From NCBI GenBank assembly GCA_024236015.1, contig JACKLK010000017.1:1-64000 (forward strand): 64,000 bases of DNA, in the 5' to 3' direction. The DNA comes from Rhodoferax sp. Lineage in GTDB: Bacteria; Pseudomonadota; Gammaproteobacteria; Burkholderiales; Burkholderiaceae_C. Every line of letters starts with the position of its first letter. Position 1 is the first letter of the stretch. Both the position numbers and the translations under genes were made by a program. Under the pieces are notes generated by a model. It saw only the letters and a list, made by a program, of their open reading frames with translations. It searched no databases and was not told the DNA's origin. This document shows, one piece after another, positions 8,111 to 16,671 of the stretch.

Positions 8111-9232
8111 ATGCAGCATGTCGTCACCGAACAGGCCGGATCGGCCGGCCTGATTACCCTGGCACGTCCCCGGGCCCTCAACGCGCTGACGCTGGCGATG
8201 ATCCGCACGTTGACGGCGCAGCTGCTGCGCTGGCGCGACGACGACACGGTGCGGATCGTCGCGCTGCGCGGCAGCGCCAAGCATGCCTCGGATCCGTCGG
8301 GCCACGAGCCGTTCGGCAGTTTCTGCGCCGGTGGCGACATCCGGTTCTTCCATCAGGCCGCGCTCGCGGGCGATCCGGCGCTGGAGGACTTCTTCACCGA
8401 AGAGTACCGGCTCAATCACCTGATCCACCGGTATCCGAAACCGATGATCGTGTTCATGGACGGCATCGTCATGGGCGGGGGCATGGGCGTGGCCCAGGGT
8501 GCGCGTGTGCGCATCGCCACCGAACGCACGAAGATGGCCATGCCCGAGACCGGCATCGGCCTGTTTCCCGATGTCGGCGGCGGTTATTTCCTCAGCCGTT
8601 GCCCCGGGCATCTGGGCGAATACCTGGCCTTGACCGGCAACGTGATCGACGGCGCGCAGGCCGTGGCCGCCGGATTGGCCGACCATGCCGTGCCATCGGC
8701 GGCGCTGCCCGGCCTGTGGGCCGACATCGCCGCCGGCCGATTGCCGGACGCCGCTTCCGTGCAAGGCCGGTGCGCCCAGGCGGCCGGCGACCTTCCGACG
8801 GCGGCGCCCTGGCCCGATGCCGGCGTCGAGCGGATCTTCGGCCTTGCCGATGTGCCGGCCATGATGCAGGCCTTGCAGGCCGCCTCGGCCGAAGACCCGT
8901 GGGCCGCGCGGACCGCGGACGTGCTGGCACGGCGCAGCCCGCTGATGCTGCATGTGACGCTGGAGCAGTTGCGCCGCGCCCGCGGCATGGACCTGGCCAG
9001 CGAGTTGCGCATGGAGCGCGACCTGGTCCGCCACTGTTTTCATCCGGCGCACCTGGGCCGCAGCGGCGCCGACGTGGAGGTGGTCGAAGGCGTGCGCGCG
9101 CTGGCGGTGGACAAGGATCACCATCCGCGCTGGAACCCGACTCGGATCGATGCGGTGTTGCCCGCCATGGTGGCGCCGTTCTTCGACAGCCCCTGGCCGG
9201 CCCACGCGCACCCGCTGCGCGACCTGGATTGA
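8111..9232 (+). CDS. 3-Hydroxyisobutyryl-CoA hydrolase / enoyl-CoA hydratase family
   Basis: A 373-residue crotonase-fold enzyme. Its length and motifs match 3-hydroxyisobutyryl-CoA hydrolase of valine breakdown rather than short enoyl-CoA hydratases. Visible marks are the oxyanion loop FCAGGDIRFF, the second loop DGIVMGGGMG and the active-site acidic segment MPETGIGLFPDVGGGYF. The C-terminal extension (SPLMLHVTLEQLRRARG) is characteristic of the hydrolase branch. The start is the ATG at 8111, preceded by a GGAG-type ribosome site; the frame extends upstream without family likeness. It stands alone, and 172 bases of spacer follow before the BON gene. Confidence 0.85.
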   Translation: MQHVVTEQAGSAGLITLARPRALNALTLAMIRTLTAQLLRWRDDDTVRIVALRGSAKHASDPSGHEPFGSFCAGGDIRFFHQAALAGDPALEDFFTEEYRLNHLIHRYPKPMIVFMDGIVMGGGMGVAQGARVRIATERTKMAMPETGIGLFPDVGGGYFLSRCPGHLGEYLALTGNVIDGAQAVAAGLADHAVPSAALPGLWADIAAGRLPDAASVQGRCAQAAGDLPTAAPWPDAGVERIFGLADVPAMMQALQAASAEDPWAARTADVLARRSPLMLHVTLEQLRRARGMDLASELRMERDLVRHCFHPAHLGRSGADVEVVEGVRALAVDKDHHPRWNPTRIDAVLPAMVAPFFDSPWPAHAHPLRDLD

Positions 9233-9405
9233 CCGTCGCGGTACGGCGTTTGTGCGAAATCCCAACACTGCGTCGCGATTTCCATCGTGCCGGGTTCCGC
9301 GAACATCCGGGCTCCCGCAGAATGGTGGCGGTTCGGGATAATCGTCACGGGCTGTGCAGGCCTCCGGTCTGCGGCCGATTACCGCTTTTCACAAGGAGAT
9401 ACCCC

Positions 9406-9717
9406 ATGCTGTCCGGAAAATTTCTCAAGATGCTTGCCGCCTTCTTCATGGCTGCCGTGCTGGCGGGTTGTGCCAGCACCAGCAACGAAGCGAGCACCGG
9501 CGAATTCCTCGACGACACCGTCATCACGACCCGTGTCAAGGCCGCGCTGGTCAAGGATCCGATGGTCAGCGCGCTCGACGTCAGCGTCGAGAGCTTCAAG
9601 GGCGCCGTGCAACTGAGCGGCTTCGTCAAGACGGCCGCCGAGCGCGATCGTGCGGTCAAGATCGCCAACGACGTGCCCGGCGTCACCCAGGTCTTCAATT
9701 CGATCCAGCTGCGCTGA
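9406..9717 (+). CDS. BON-domain lipoprotein
   Basis: A 103-residue secreted lipoprotein. The signal peptide ends in the lipobox LAGC (Cys about 22). The mature part is a single BON domain (DDTVITTRVKAALVKDP, then VQLSGFVKTAAERDRAVKIA, ending GVTQVFNSIQLR). Such domains in OsmY- or DolP-type proteins bind lipid or help keep the outer membrane intact. The ATG has an ACAAGGAG ribosome site. A GC-rich hairpin follows the stop. The exact role is unknown. Confidence 0.9.
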   Translation: MLSGKFLKMLAAFFMAAVLAGCASTSNEASTGEFLDDTVITTRVKAALVKDPMVSALDVSVESFKGAVQLSGFVKTAAERDRAVKIANDVPGVTQVFNSIQLR

Positions 9718-9730
9718 TCGCGCGCCGGCC

Positions 9731-9755
9731 GGGGCCTCCCGCAACGGGAGACCCC
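9731..9755 (+). terminator. GC hairpin after the BON gene
   Basis: An inverted repeat (GGGGcCTCCCG, 3-base loop, CGGGAGaCCCC, one mismatch) begins 13 bases after the BON lipoprotein stop. No run of T follows, so it may be a weak terminator or an RNA-stabilising hairpin. Confidence 0.5.
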
Positions 9756-9832
9756 GTTAGCCGGCCAGTCGCGCCGTCCGGCGCGCGCGAGCCATCGCAA
9801 CCGATGTCGTCGCCGCCGCCAGGTCCCTCTCC

Positions 9833-11365
9833 ATGTCTTCCAAGCTGCGCATCTTCCTCGTCCTGCTGGGGGGTAACCTGGGGGGTGCCCTGCTGGTGTT
9901 CGTGCATCTGCGATTCCTCGATCCGTTCGCCCTCGACCAGGTGGCGCCACTGGGGTGGCGCGAGGTGGCGTTCTTCATCGTGGCGTTCTCGACGCTGCTG
10001 ATCGGTGGCCGTGCCATGGCGCGCCGCTACGCCTCGACGGTGTTGCGGGCCACGGGCCCCTTGCCCGACGGTCCGGCGCATGCGAGGGCCCGGCGGCGCG
10101 CGGTGCAACTGCCGGGGTTCCTGGCCGCGCTGTCGATGGTGCTGTGGGTGCTGGCGGCCTTCGTATGGGGTTTTTTCTGGCCCTGGCTGATCGGCAATTT
10201 CAACCTGCAGGCCGCCGCACGCCAGGCTTTCGGCATGGCCCTGGTGGCAGGGCCGACCGTCGGCCTGTTCGTGTTCCTGGCCACCGAACGCATCTGGCGC
10301 GAACGCCTGCCCTTGCTGTTTCCCCGCGGCGACCTGGCCGCGAGCGGCGCGCGCAACTGGCGCGTGCGCACCCGCATGCTGGTCGTGTTCCTGTTCGCCA
10401 GCATCGTGCCCTTGCTGGTGATGGCCGTGGCCACGACGGTCCGGGTGCGCACCATGCGGGGCGCCGACATCGGCACGGCCGCCGAACACCTGCAGGACCT
10501 GATCATCGTCCAGGGCGTGCTGGTCGCCACCGGCTTGCTGCTGGCGATCGTGCTGGCGCGTTTCCTGGCCGACAGCGTTTCGGCACCATTGCGCGAGTTG
10601 CAGGCGGCGATGGTGCGGGTCGAGCGGGGCGACCTGCAGGCCCATTGTGCGGTCGTGTCGAACGACGAGATCGGTGCCGTCACCGCCGGGTTCAACCACA
10701 TGGTCGACGAATTGCGCGACCGGGAACTGATCCACGAAGCCTTCGGGCGTTATGTCAGCCCCGAGATCCGCGATGAAATCCTGTCCGGGCGGACCGACCT
10801 GACCGGCGACCAGCGCGACGTGACCATCGTGTTCGCCGATCTGCGCGGTTTCACGACCTGGGTCGAAGCCAGTCCGGCGACCGAGGTCGTCGAGGGGCTC
10901 AATGCCTATTTCACGGAAATGGAGCAGGCCGTGCGGGCCCACGGCGGCCTGGTGCTGCAGTTCATCGGCGACGAGATCGAGGCGGTGTTCGGCGCGCCGC
11001 TCGCAGACGAGCAACATGCCGATCACGCGGTTGCCGCGGCGCTCGAGATGCAGCAACGGCTCGAGGCCTGGAATGCCGTGCGCCTGCGTTCGGGCCTGCG
11101 TACGCTGGACCACGGCATCGGCATCCATTCGGGTACCGTCGTGGCCGGCAATATCGGCAGCACGCGGCGCATGTCGTATGCGCTCGTGGGCGACGCCGTC
11201 AATGTGGCATCACGCATCGAGTCGCTGAACAAGCAGTTCGGCTCGCATATCCTGGTCAGCGGGGCCACACGCGAACGCCTGCGCGCGCCGGTGCCGCTGC
11301 AGGCCTTGCCTGCGGTCCGCGTCAAGGGCCGCTCGGCCGAGGTCGAGGTGTATCGGTTGGCCTGA
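9833..11365 (+). CDS. Membrane adenylate/guanylate cyclase with HAMP domain
   Basis: A 510-residue class III nucleotide cyclase. About six membrane helices fill residues 1-245, with no sizeable periplasmic sensor domain visible. A HAMP linker follows (SAPLRELQAAMVRVERGDLQ, to NDEIGAVTAGFNHMVDELRD). The catalytic domain spans about residues 300-505, with FADLRGFTTW and QFIGDEIEAVFG supplying the two metal-binding aspartates and GDAVNVASRIE in the dimer arm. It probably makes cAMP in response to a membrane or chemical signal. It stands alone in the same direction as its left neighbour. Adenylate versus guanylate specificity cannot be read reliably. Confidence 0.88.
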   Translation: MSSKLRIFLVLLGGNLGGALLVFVHLRFLDPFALDQVAPLGWREVAFFIVAFSTLLIGGRAMARRYASTVLRATGPLPDGPAHARARRRAVQLPGFLAALSMVLWVLAAFVWGFFWPWLIGNFNLQAAARQAFGMALVAGPTVGLFVFLATERIWRERLPLLFPRGDLAASGARNWRVRTRMLVVFLFASIVPLLVMAVATTVRVRTMRGADIGTAAEHLQDLIIVQGVLVATGLLLAIVLARFLADSVSAPLRELQAAMVRVERGDLQAHCAVVSNDEIGAVTAGFNHMVDELRDRELIHEAFGRYVSPEIRDEILSGRTDLTGDQRDVTIVFADLRGFTTWVEASPATEVVEGLNAYFTEMEQAVRAHGGLVLQFIGDEIEAVFGAPLADEQHADHAVAAALEMQQRLEAWNAVRLRSGLRTLDHGIGIHSGTVVAGNIGSTRRMSYALVGDAVNVASRIESLNKQFGSHILVSGATRERLRAPVPLQALPAVRVKGRSAEVEVYRLA

Positions 11366-11386
11366 AGGCCCGGTGGGCCGTCGGCG

Positions 11387-11758
11387 TCAGTGCGGCATGC
11401 GGGCCATGGGGTCGTTTCCCGGGCGTTTGGATCCGTCGCCGCCATCGCGGGGCAGGTCGCGGATCTCGTGCGCCGGCACATCGACGACATCGGCCGGCGG
11501 CGCCGCCCCCCGCCCGCCCGGGCCACCGGTGCCGGGCCAGGCGCCGCGGGTGTAGCGCGCCGACGTCTGGCGAAACTGGCCGAAGATCTTGGCCGGCTCG
11601 GGCTTGCGCCCGGTGACGATCGACCACAGGGTCACGCCCAGCATGACCACCAGCGTGGCGATCAGCAGGCTGAGCAGGAAAACCGCGATCGCTGCGACCA
11701 GGATCAGTCGCAGCACGCCGCGAAACAGGCGGTTGAAGAATTCGGTGATTCCATTCAT
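11387..11758 (-). CDS. Hypothetical small membrane protein
   Basis: A 123-residue protein, family not recognised. The N-terminal half has an amphipathic lead (MNGITEFFNRLFRGVLR) and a long hydrophobic stretch (LILVAAIAVFLLSLLIATLVVMLGV) that forms one or two membrane helices. The C-terminal half is a proline- and glycine-rich, probably unstructured cytoplasmic tail. It is convergent with the cyclase gene, whose stop lies about 20 bases away. Confidence 0.65.
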   Translation of the reverse strand: MNGITEFFNRLFRGVLRLILVAAIAVFLLSLLIATLVVMLGVTLWSIVTGRKPEPAKIFGQFRQTSARYTRGAWPGTGGPGGRGAAPPADVVDVPAHEIRDLPRDGGDGSKRPGNDPMARMPH

Positions 11759-12031
11759 GGATGATGGAGCCTTGCGGCCCTGGGGAGTTCCGGGTCAGGC
11801 GCGCTCGGACCGACAGAACCGCGCATGCGGAACCGGTGCTCGTGGGCCGGCGCTGTTGCCATTATTCCGCAGTTGGGGCTGGACGGGGAGATTGCAAGCC
11901 CGGCAGCCGGCCGCGCCGGTGCGCCCTGACGGACGCGGCCTGCGCAGGGTGCCCGGGATGCCCGGGATGGCTGCTATGCTGGCTGCGCCGCACAACAGCG
12001 GCAGTGTTTCAACGTATTGCCAGGTTACAAG

Positions 12032-12634
12032 ATGAAAAGCATGTACCGCTACTTCTTCCGGGGTCTGATCGCCTTCCTGCCGGTCGCGCTGACGGTCTAT
12101 CTGCTGTTCCTGTTCGTGTCGGGAGCCGAGTCGATCGCCGTGTGGCTGGTGCGGCCCCTGATCGGCGATTTCTACCTGCCCGGGCTGGGCTTGCTGTTCG
12201 GCGTGGGCCTGATCCTGATGCTGGGGTTCCTGGTGTCGCATCCGCTGGCCTCGCGCCTGTTCTCGTGGGTCGAGATGCCGTTCACCCGCTTGCCGGTGGT
12301 CAAGAGCATCTATTCGTCGCTGAAGAACTTCGCCGACTATTTCTCGCCGCACGACAACAAGCCGCAGCAGCAGGTGGTGTTGTTGCGCATGCCCGGCCAG
12401 CAACTGGCCATCGTCGGGCTGGTGACCCGCCAGTCGATGGCGGGCCTGCCGTCGCCGCTGGCCGAGGAGGAGCGTGTGGCGGTCTACCTGCCGATGGGAT
12501 ACATGATCGGCGGCTACACCGTGTTCGTGCCCCGCAGCTGGACCGAACCGCTGGACATGACGGTCGAGGAGGCGATGCGTTCCTCGCTGATCGCCTGGAT
12601 GGCGTCGAGCCGGTCGGCGCCGGACGCGGCCTGA
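12032..12634 (+). CDS. DUF502 family membrane protein
   Basis: A 200-residue protein of the DUF502 family, found widely in proteobacteria without an agreed function. Two membrane helices lie at about residues 10-35 and 55-80 (LIAFLPVALTVYLLFLFV and LLFGVGLILMLGFLVS). They are followed by the conserved segment IPVVKSIYSSLKNFADYF-like (here LPVVKSIYSSLKNFADYF) and a soluble domain ending YMIGGYTVFVPRSW. A second ATG three codons in is also possible; neither has a strong ribosome site. The spacer before it (11759-12031) shows no gene. Confidence 0.85.
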   Translation: MKSMYRYFFRGLIAFLPVALTVYLLFLFVSGAESIAVWLVRPLIGDFYLPGLGLLFGVGLILMLGFLVSHPLASRLFSWVEMPFTRLPVVKSIYSSLKNFADYFSPHDNKPQQQVVLLRMPGQQLAIVGLVTRQSMAGLPSPLAEEERVAVYLPMGYMIGGYTVFVPRSWTEPLDMTVEEAMRSSLIAWMASSRSAPDAA

Positions 12635-12734
12635 GCCGGGCTTGCGCAGGCGCAAGTCGGGGGCGGGCGAGCCGGGTTACAGTGTGAGCAACAGGGCGGT
12701 GCGATGGCCGCACCCCCCACCACGAGGAGGTCAG

Positions 12735-12944
12735 ATGTTTCCTGAATACCGCGACAAGATCACCGAGCTCAAGACCAGCAACCATCATTTCCTGCGCCTG
12801 TTCGACCAGCACAACGCGCTCGACCAGAAGGTCAAGAACATGGAGGCGAGCATCACGCCGGCCACGCACGAAGAGATCGAGAAGCTGAAAAAGGAGAAGC
12901 TGGCGCTCAAGGACCAGCTGTACGCGATCCTGAAGAACGCCTGA
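12735..12944 (+). CDS. DUF465 (YdcH-like) small coiled-coil protein
   Basis: A 69-residue protein of the DUF465/YdcH family. It shows FPEYRDKITELK, HFLRLFDQHNALDQKV and a lysine/glutamate-rich coiled coil (EIEKLKKEKLALKDQL). The start at 12735 is fixed by GAGGAGG just upstream; the longer frame upstream has arginine/proline content and no ribosome site. The function of the family is not established. It follows the DUF502 gene by 100 bases. Confidence 0.9.
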   Translation: MFPEYRDKITELKTSNHHFLRLFDQHNALDQKVKNMEASITPATHEEIEKLKKEKLALKDQLYAILKNA

Positions 12945-13115
12945 CGAGTCCGGCGATCGGCCGCGGGCTGCGCGCGCGTGTGCGGCGACGGGCGCGACTG
13001 CGCCGCGCGCGTGCGACGATGCATTTGTCTGCAACCGGAAGCAGGATATACCCTGTAGATCGATGGTCCGCCGATTGGTAGAGTGGGCGCAAGCGATGGA
13101 GCACAAGGAGACACG

Positions 13116-14807
13116 ATGACCACGATAGCACCCGACATGCTGGCCCTGCAGCGTCTGTATTACTGGGAAAAGACGGCCCCCACGCGGGTGGCGCTGACCC
13201 AGCCCATGGGCAACGGGGCGGTCAAGGACTTCACCTGGGGCCAGGTGGCCGACGAGGTGCGCCGCATGGCCGGCTACCTCAAGGCCCAGGGCTGGGAGCC
13301 GGGCGCGAAGGTGGCCATCCTGTCCAAGAACTGTGCCTGGTGGATGATGAGCGACCTGGCGATCTGGATGGCCGGCTACGTTTCGGTGCCGCTGTATCCG
13401 ACGCTGGCGGCCGACACCGTGCGGCAGATCCTGACGCACAGCGAGGCCAGGGCCTGCTTCGTCGGCAAGCTCGACGGCTGGGAGCACATGAAACCGGGTG
13501 TGCCCGATGACATGCCCTGCCTGAGTTATCCCCTGTCGCCGGACGACGCCATCAAGGCCTATGTCGGGTGGGACGCCGCCTGCAAGGACAGCGAGCCCAT
13601 CACGGGCACGCCGGTGCGCGAGGCGGATGAACTGGCGACGCTGATCTACACGTCCGGCACCACCGGCATGCCCAAGGGCGTCATGCACAGTTTCGGCAAC
13701 TTCGCCTGGGCGCTGGACGCCGGCATCCGGCGCCTGCCCATGGGCGCCGAGGATCGCATGTTGTCCTACCTGCCGCTGGCCCACGTGGTCGAGCGGGTGC
13801 TGGTCGAACACGGCTGGCTGCGCACCGGCATGCATGTGTATTTCGCCGAATCGCTCGACACCTTCGCCGCCGACCTGCAACGCGCGCGCCCGACCATCTT
13901 CTTCTCGGTGCCCCGGCTGTGGGTCAAGTTCCAGCAGGGCGTGCACCACAAGATGCCGCCGGAGAAACTCAACCGGCTGCTGTCGATCCCCATCCTCGGC
14001 GGCATCGTGCGGCGCAAGATCGTCAAGGCGCTGGGCCTGGACCAGTGCCGCATCGCGGCCGGCGGCGCGGCACCGATGCCGATGGCCTTGCTGCAGTGGT
14101 ACAGCCGGCTCGGACTGCATATCAACGAGGGCTACGGCATGACCGAGAACCTCGCGGTCTCGCACATCACCGAACCCGGCAAGAACCAGCAAGGCAGCGT
14201 GGGCCCGGCCTATGAAGGCGTCGAGCATCGGCTCGATCCGCAGACCGGCGAGATCCAGATGCGCAGCCCGGCGCTGATGCTGGGTTACTACAAGGAACCC
14301 GAGAAGACGCGCGAAGCCATGACCGAGGACGGCTGGTTGCGCACCGGGGACAAGGGCCGCATCGACGCCAACGGCATCCTGTACATCACCGGTCGGGTCA
14401 AGGACCTGTTCAAGACCGGCAAGGGCAAATACGTGGCGCCGGCTCCGATCGAGGACAAGCTGGTGATGCACGACGCGGTCGAGGCCTGTGTCGTGACCGG
14501 CGCCAACCTCGGCCAGCCCCTGGGCATCGTGATGCTGGGTGCCGAATACATGGACCGTGTCTCGGATGCGGCCGTTCGCAGCGAACTCGAGCAGTCGCTG
14601 GCCGCGCACATGCAGGCCATCAACGCGACGCTCGATCCGCATGAGCGGCTGCAATGCGTCGTCGTGGCCACCACGGCCTGGACGGTGGAGAACGACGTCA
14701 TCACGCCGACCTTCAAGGTCAAGCGCAACCGCATCGAGGACCTGTACGCCAGCAACTACGAGCGCTGGGAGTCCTCGGGCAAGAAGGTGCTCTGGCAGGA
14801 CGGCTGA
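13116..14807 (+). CDS. Long-chain acyl-CoA synthetase (AMP-forming)
   Basis: A 563-residue ANL-superfamily enzyme that activates a fatty acid with ATP and joins it to CoA. It has the P-loop LIYTSGTTGMPKGVM, the adenylate motif INEGYGMTENLAVS, the hinge DGWLRTGDKGRIDANG and the C-terminal catalytic-lysine region (TFKVKRNRIEDLY). Its layout matches the FAA1/long-chain branch. The ATG at 13116 follows AAGGAGACACG. It is the last gene before the sox region, and a strong GC hairpin follows the stop. The chain-length preference is not readable. Confidence 0.88.
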   Translation: MTTIAPDMLALQRLYYWEKTAPTRVALTQPMGNGAVKDFTWGQVADEVRRMAGYLKAQGWEPGAKVAILSKNCAWWMMSDLAIWMAGYVSVPLYPTLAADTVRQILTHSEARACFVGKLDGWEHMKPGVPDDMPCLSYPLSPDDAIKAYVGWDAACKDSEPITGTPVREADELATLIYTSGTTGMPKGVMHSFGNFAWALDAGIRRLPMGAEDRMLSYLPLAHVVERVLVEHGWLRTGMHVYFAESLDTFAADLQRARPTIFFSVPRLWVKFQQGVHHKMPPEKLNRLLSIPILGGIVRRKIVKALGLDQCRIAAGGAAPMPMALLQWYSRLGLHINEGYGMTENLAVSHITEPGKNQQGSVGPAYEGVEHRLDPQTGEIQMRSPALMLGYYKEPEKTREAMTEDGWLRTGDKGRIDANGILYITGRVKDLFKTGKGKYVAPAPIEDKLVMHDAVEACVVTGANLGQPLGIVMLGAEYMDRVSDAAVRSELEQSLAAHMQAINATLDPHERLQCVVVATTAWTVENDVITPTFKVKRNRIEDLYASNYERWESSGKKVLWQDG

Positions 14808-14822
14808 CGCCCGCGCCGACGC

Positions 14823-14852
14823 GTCCGCGCCCCGGTCGCCGGGGCCGCGGAC
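14823..14852 (+). terminator. GC-rich hairpin after the acyl-CoA synthetase
   Basis: A near-perfect stem (GTCCGCG-CCCCGG, loop TCG, CCGGGG-c-CGCGGAC, one bulged C) begins 15 bases after the stop codon. There is no T run, so termination strength is uncertain. It separates the upstream gene from the sox regulator. Confidence 0.55.
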
Positions 14853-14925
14853 CGCGCAACCTTCGATGAAGCGATCCGGGTAAACACCTAGCGGTACAAG
14901 ATCGTTCGACGCTAATATGCGTGAA

Positions 14926-14935
14926 CATTGATATT
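14926..14935 (-). promoter_or_regulatory. Candidate sox regulator motif upstream of the first ArsR gene
   Basis: On the minus strand this reads AATATCAATG. It differs by one base from AATATCATTG at 27712 and by two from GATATCATTG at 20308. It lies 16-25 bases before the ArsR start codon in an AT-rich stretch that stands out from its GC-rich surroundings. It is a plausible autoregulatory operator; no footprint supports it. Confidence 0.45.
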
Positions 14936-14950
14936 GTGATGTTCCGATAG

Positions 14951-15301
14951 ATGGCTGACGATTCCGCAGACCAGGTGTTCGAGACCGCGGCAGAGCTGTT
15001 CGCGCTGCTGTCGACCGCGACCCGGCTGCGCATCGTCTGCGCCCTGTGCGACGGCGAGACGAATGTCGGCGAACTGACGCAGCGGGTCGGGGTGAGCCAG
15101 TCCAACATGTCCCAGCACCTGGGCGTGTTGTACCGGGGCGGGGTGCTGGGCCGCAGGCGCCGCGGCGCGCAGGTCTACTACCGCGTCACCAGCCGGCGCG
15201 TGATGCTGTTGCGCGAGGTGATCTGCGCGGCGCAGGTGGCCGTGCCCGGGCCTGTGCAGGCACCCTCCATCGGGGATCGCAGAACCAAGGAGCTTTCGTG
15301 A
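14951..15301 (+). CDS. ArsR-family regulator of the sox cluster (SoxR/SqrR type)
   Basis: A 116-residue winged-helix regulator. The recognition helix region reads VGELTQRVGVSQSNMSQHL, followed by the wing RRRRGAQVYYRV. Cys30, Cys33 and Cys92 (LRIVCALC and REVICAAQ) match the two-cysteine placement of persulfide-sensing SqrR/BigR relatives, so it probably derepresses sox genes when sulfane sulfur is present. It opens the sox operon: its stop overlaps the GTG start of soxC. A second ArsR gene (28224) closes the region. The sensing mechanism is inferred from cysteine placement. Confidence 0.85.
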   Translation: MADDSADQVFETAAELFALLSTATRLRIVCALCDGETNVGELTQRVGVSQSNMSQHLGVLYRGGVLGRRRRGAQVYYRVTSRRVMLLREVICAAQVAVPGPVQAPSIGDRRTKELS

Positions 15302-16671
15302 ATCTGGATACCAACGGGCCCGGGCGACTGGCCAAGGCGCCGGAAAACTTTCTCGATCCGGCGGCTATCCGCCAGGTCATGGCCGGCCGGCGCGACTTCC
15401 TGCGCCGCGCCTTTGTCGCCGCGGGCGCGGCCGGCGCCACGGCAGCGGTTGCCACGCGGGTGCAGGCCGCCTCGGCCGCGGCCCTGGGCGATGGTGACCC
15501 GGCGGTGCTGGAGCTGCCCGCGCATACCCGGGGCCTGGGCCAGCCGGTGGTCACCGACGGCTACGGCAAGCCGTCGCAATACGAGGCCAACGTGCAGCGC
15601 CGCCAGAGCCCCGGACTGACGCAGACCGCGCAGTCCTCGGTGTCGTTTGCGCCGCTGCAATCCATGTTCGGCATCGTCACGCCCAGCGGCCTGCATTTCG
15701 AGCGCCACCACCAGGGCTGGTGGGATGTCGACCCGTCGAAGCACCGCCTGATGGTCAACGGCTCCGATCCCGCCTTGCTGCGCAAGCCACAGGTGTTCAC
15801 GATGGACGAGCTGATGCGGCTGCCGTCGGTGTCGCGTTTCCATTTCATCGAGTGTGGTGCCAACACCGGCATGGAGTGGGGCAACGTGGCGGTGCCGACC
15901 TGCCAGTACAGCCACGGCATGCTCAGCTGCAGCGAGTTCACCGGCGTGCCTCTGCGGGCCGTGCTGGACATGTGCGGCGTCGATCTGCGCAAGGCCCGCT
16001 TCGTGCTGGCCGAAGGTGCGGACGGCTCGTCGATGACCCGCACCATCCCGATGGAGATGGTGGAAAACGGCGAGGTGCTGCTGGCCTATGGCCAGAACGG
16101 CGAGATGTTGCGGCCCGAGAACGGTTACCCGCTGCGCCTGGTCGTGCCGGGCGTGCAGGGGGTCAGCTGGGTCAAGTACCTGCGCCGGATCGAGGTCGGT
16201 GACAAGCCCTACGGCACCAAGGACGAGGTGCTGCACTACATCGATCTGATGCCCGACGGACGCCACCGGCAATACACCAGCATCCAGGAATGCAAGAGCG
16301 TGATCACCACGCCTTCGGGTGGCCAGGTGCTGCTGGACAAGGGTTTCTACAGCATCAGCGGCCTGGCCTGGTCGGGGCGCGGCGCGGTCAAGCGGGTCGA
16401 CGTCTCGGTCGACGGGGGCCGCAACTGGCGCAGCGCGCGCCTGGAGTCGCCGGTGATGTCCAAGTGCCTGACCCGCTTCAACCTCGACTGGGTCTGGGAC
16501 GGCAGGCCCGCGCTGGTGCAGAGCCGCGCCATGGACGACACCGGCTACGTGCAGCCCAGCTACCGGCAACTGCGCGCGGTGCGGGGATCGCGCTCGATCT
16601 ACCACAACAACGCGATCCAGACCTGGCTGGTGCAGGAAAGCGGGGAGGTGAAGAATGTCCAGCTTTCGTGA
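15298..16671 (+). CDS. soxC: Sulfane dehydrogenase molybdenum subunit SoxC
   Basis: A 457-residue periplasmic molybdoenzyme related to sulfite oxidase. With SoxD it oxidises the sulfane sulfur bound to SoxY during thiosulfate oxidation. The GTG start overlaps the regulator's stop (GTGA). The twin-arginine signal RRDFLRRAF sits unusually far in, near residue 31, after a hydrophilic lead. The molybdenum-ligand cysteine is in FIECGANTGMEWGN (Cys186). Dimerisation-domain features follow in the C-terminal third (RVDVSVDGGRNWR). It overlaps soxD by 17 bases, which suggests translational coupling. Confidence 0.95.
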   Translation: MNLDTNGPGRLAKAPENFLDPAAIRQVMAGRRDFLRRAFVAAGAAGATAAVATRVQAASAAALGDGDPAVLELPAHTRGLGQPVVTDGYGKPSQYEANVQRRQSPGLTQTAQSSVSFAPLQSMFGIVTPSGLHFERHHQGWWDVDPSKHRLMVNGSDPALLRKPQVFTMDELMRLPSVSRFHFIECGANTGMEWGNVAVPTCQYSHGMLSCSEFTGVPLRAVLDMCGVDLRKARFVLAEGADGSSMTRTIPMEMVENGEVLLAYGQNGEMLRPENGYPLRLVVPGVQGVSWVKYLRRIEVGDKPYGTKDEVLHYIDLMPDGRHRQYTSIQECKSVITTPSGGQVLLDKGFYSISGLAWSGRGAVKRVDVSVDGGRNWRSARLESPVMSKCLTRFNLDWVWDGRPALVQSRAMDDTGYVQPSYRQLRAVRGSRSIYHNNAIQTWLVQESGEVKNVQLS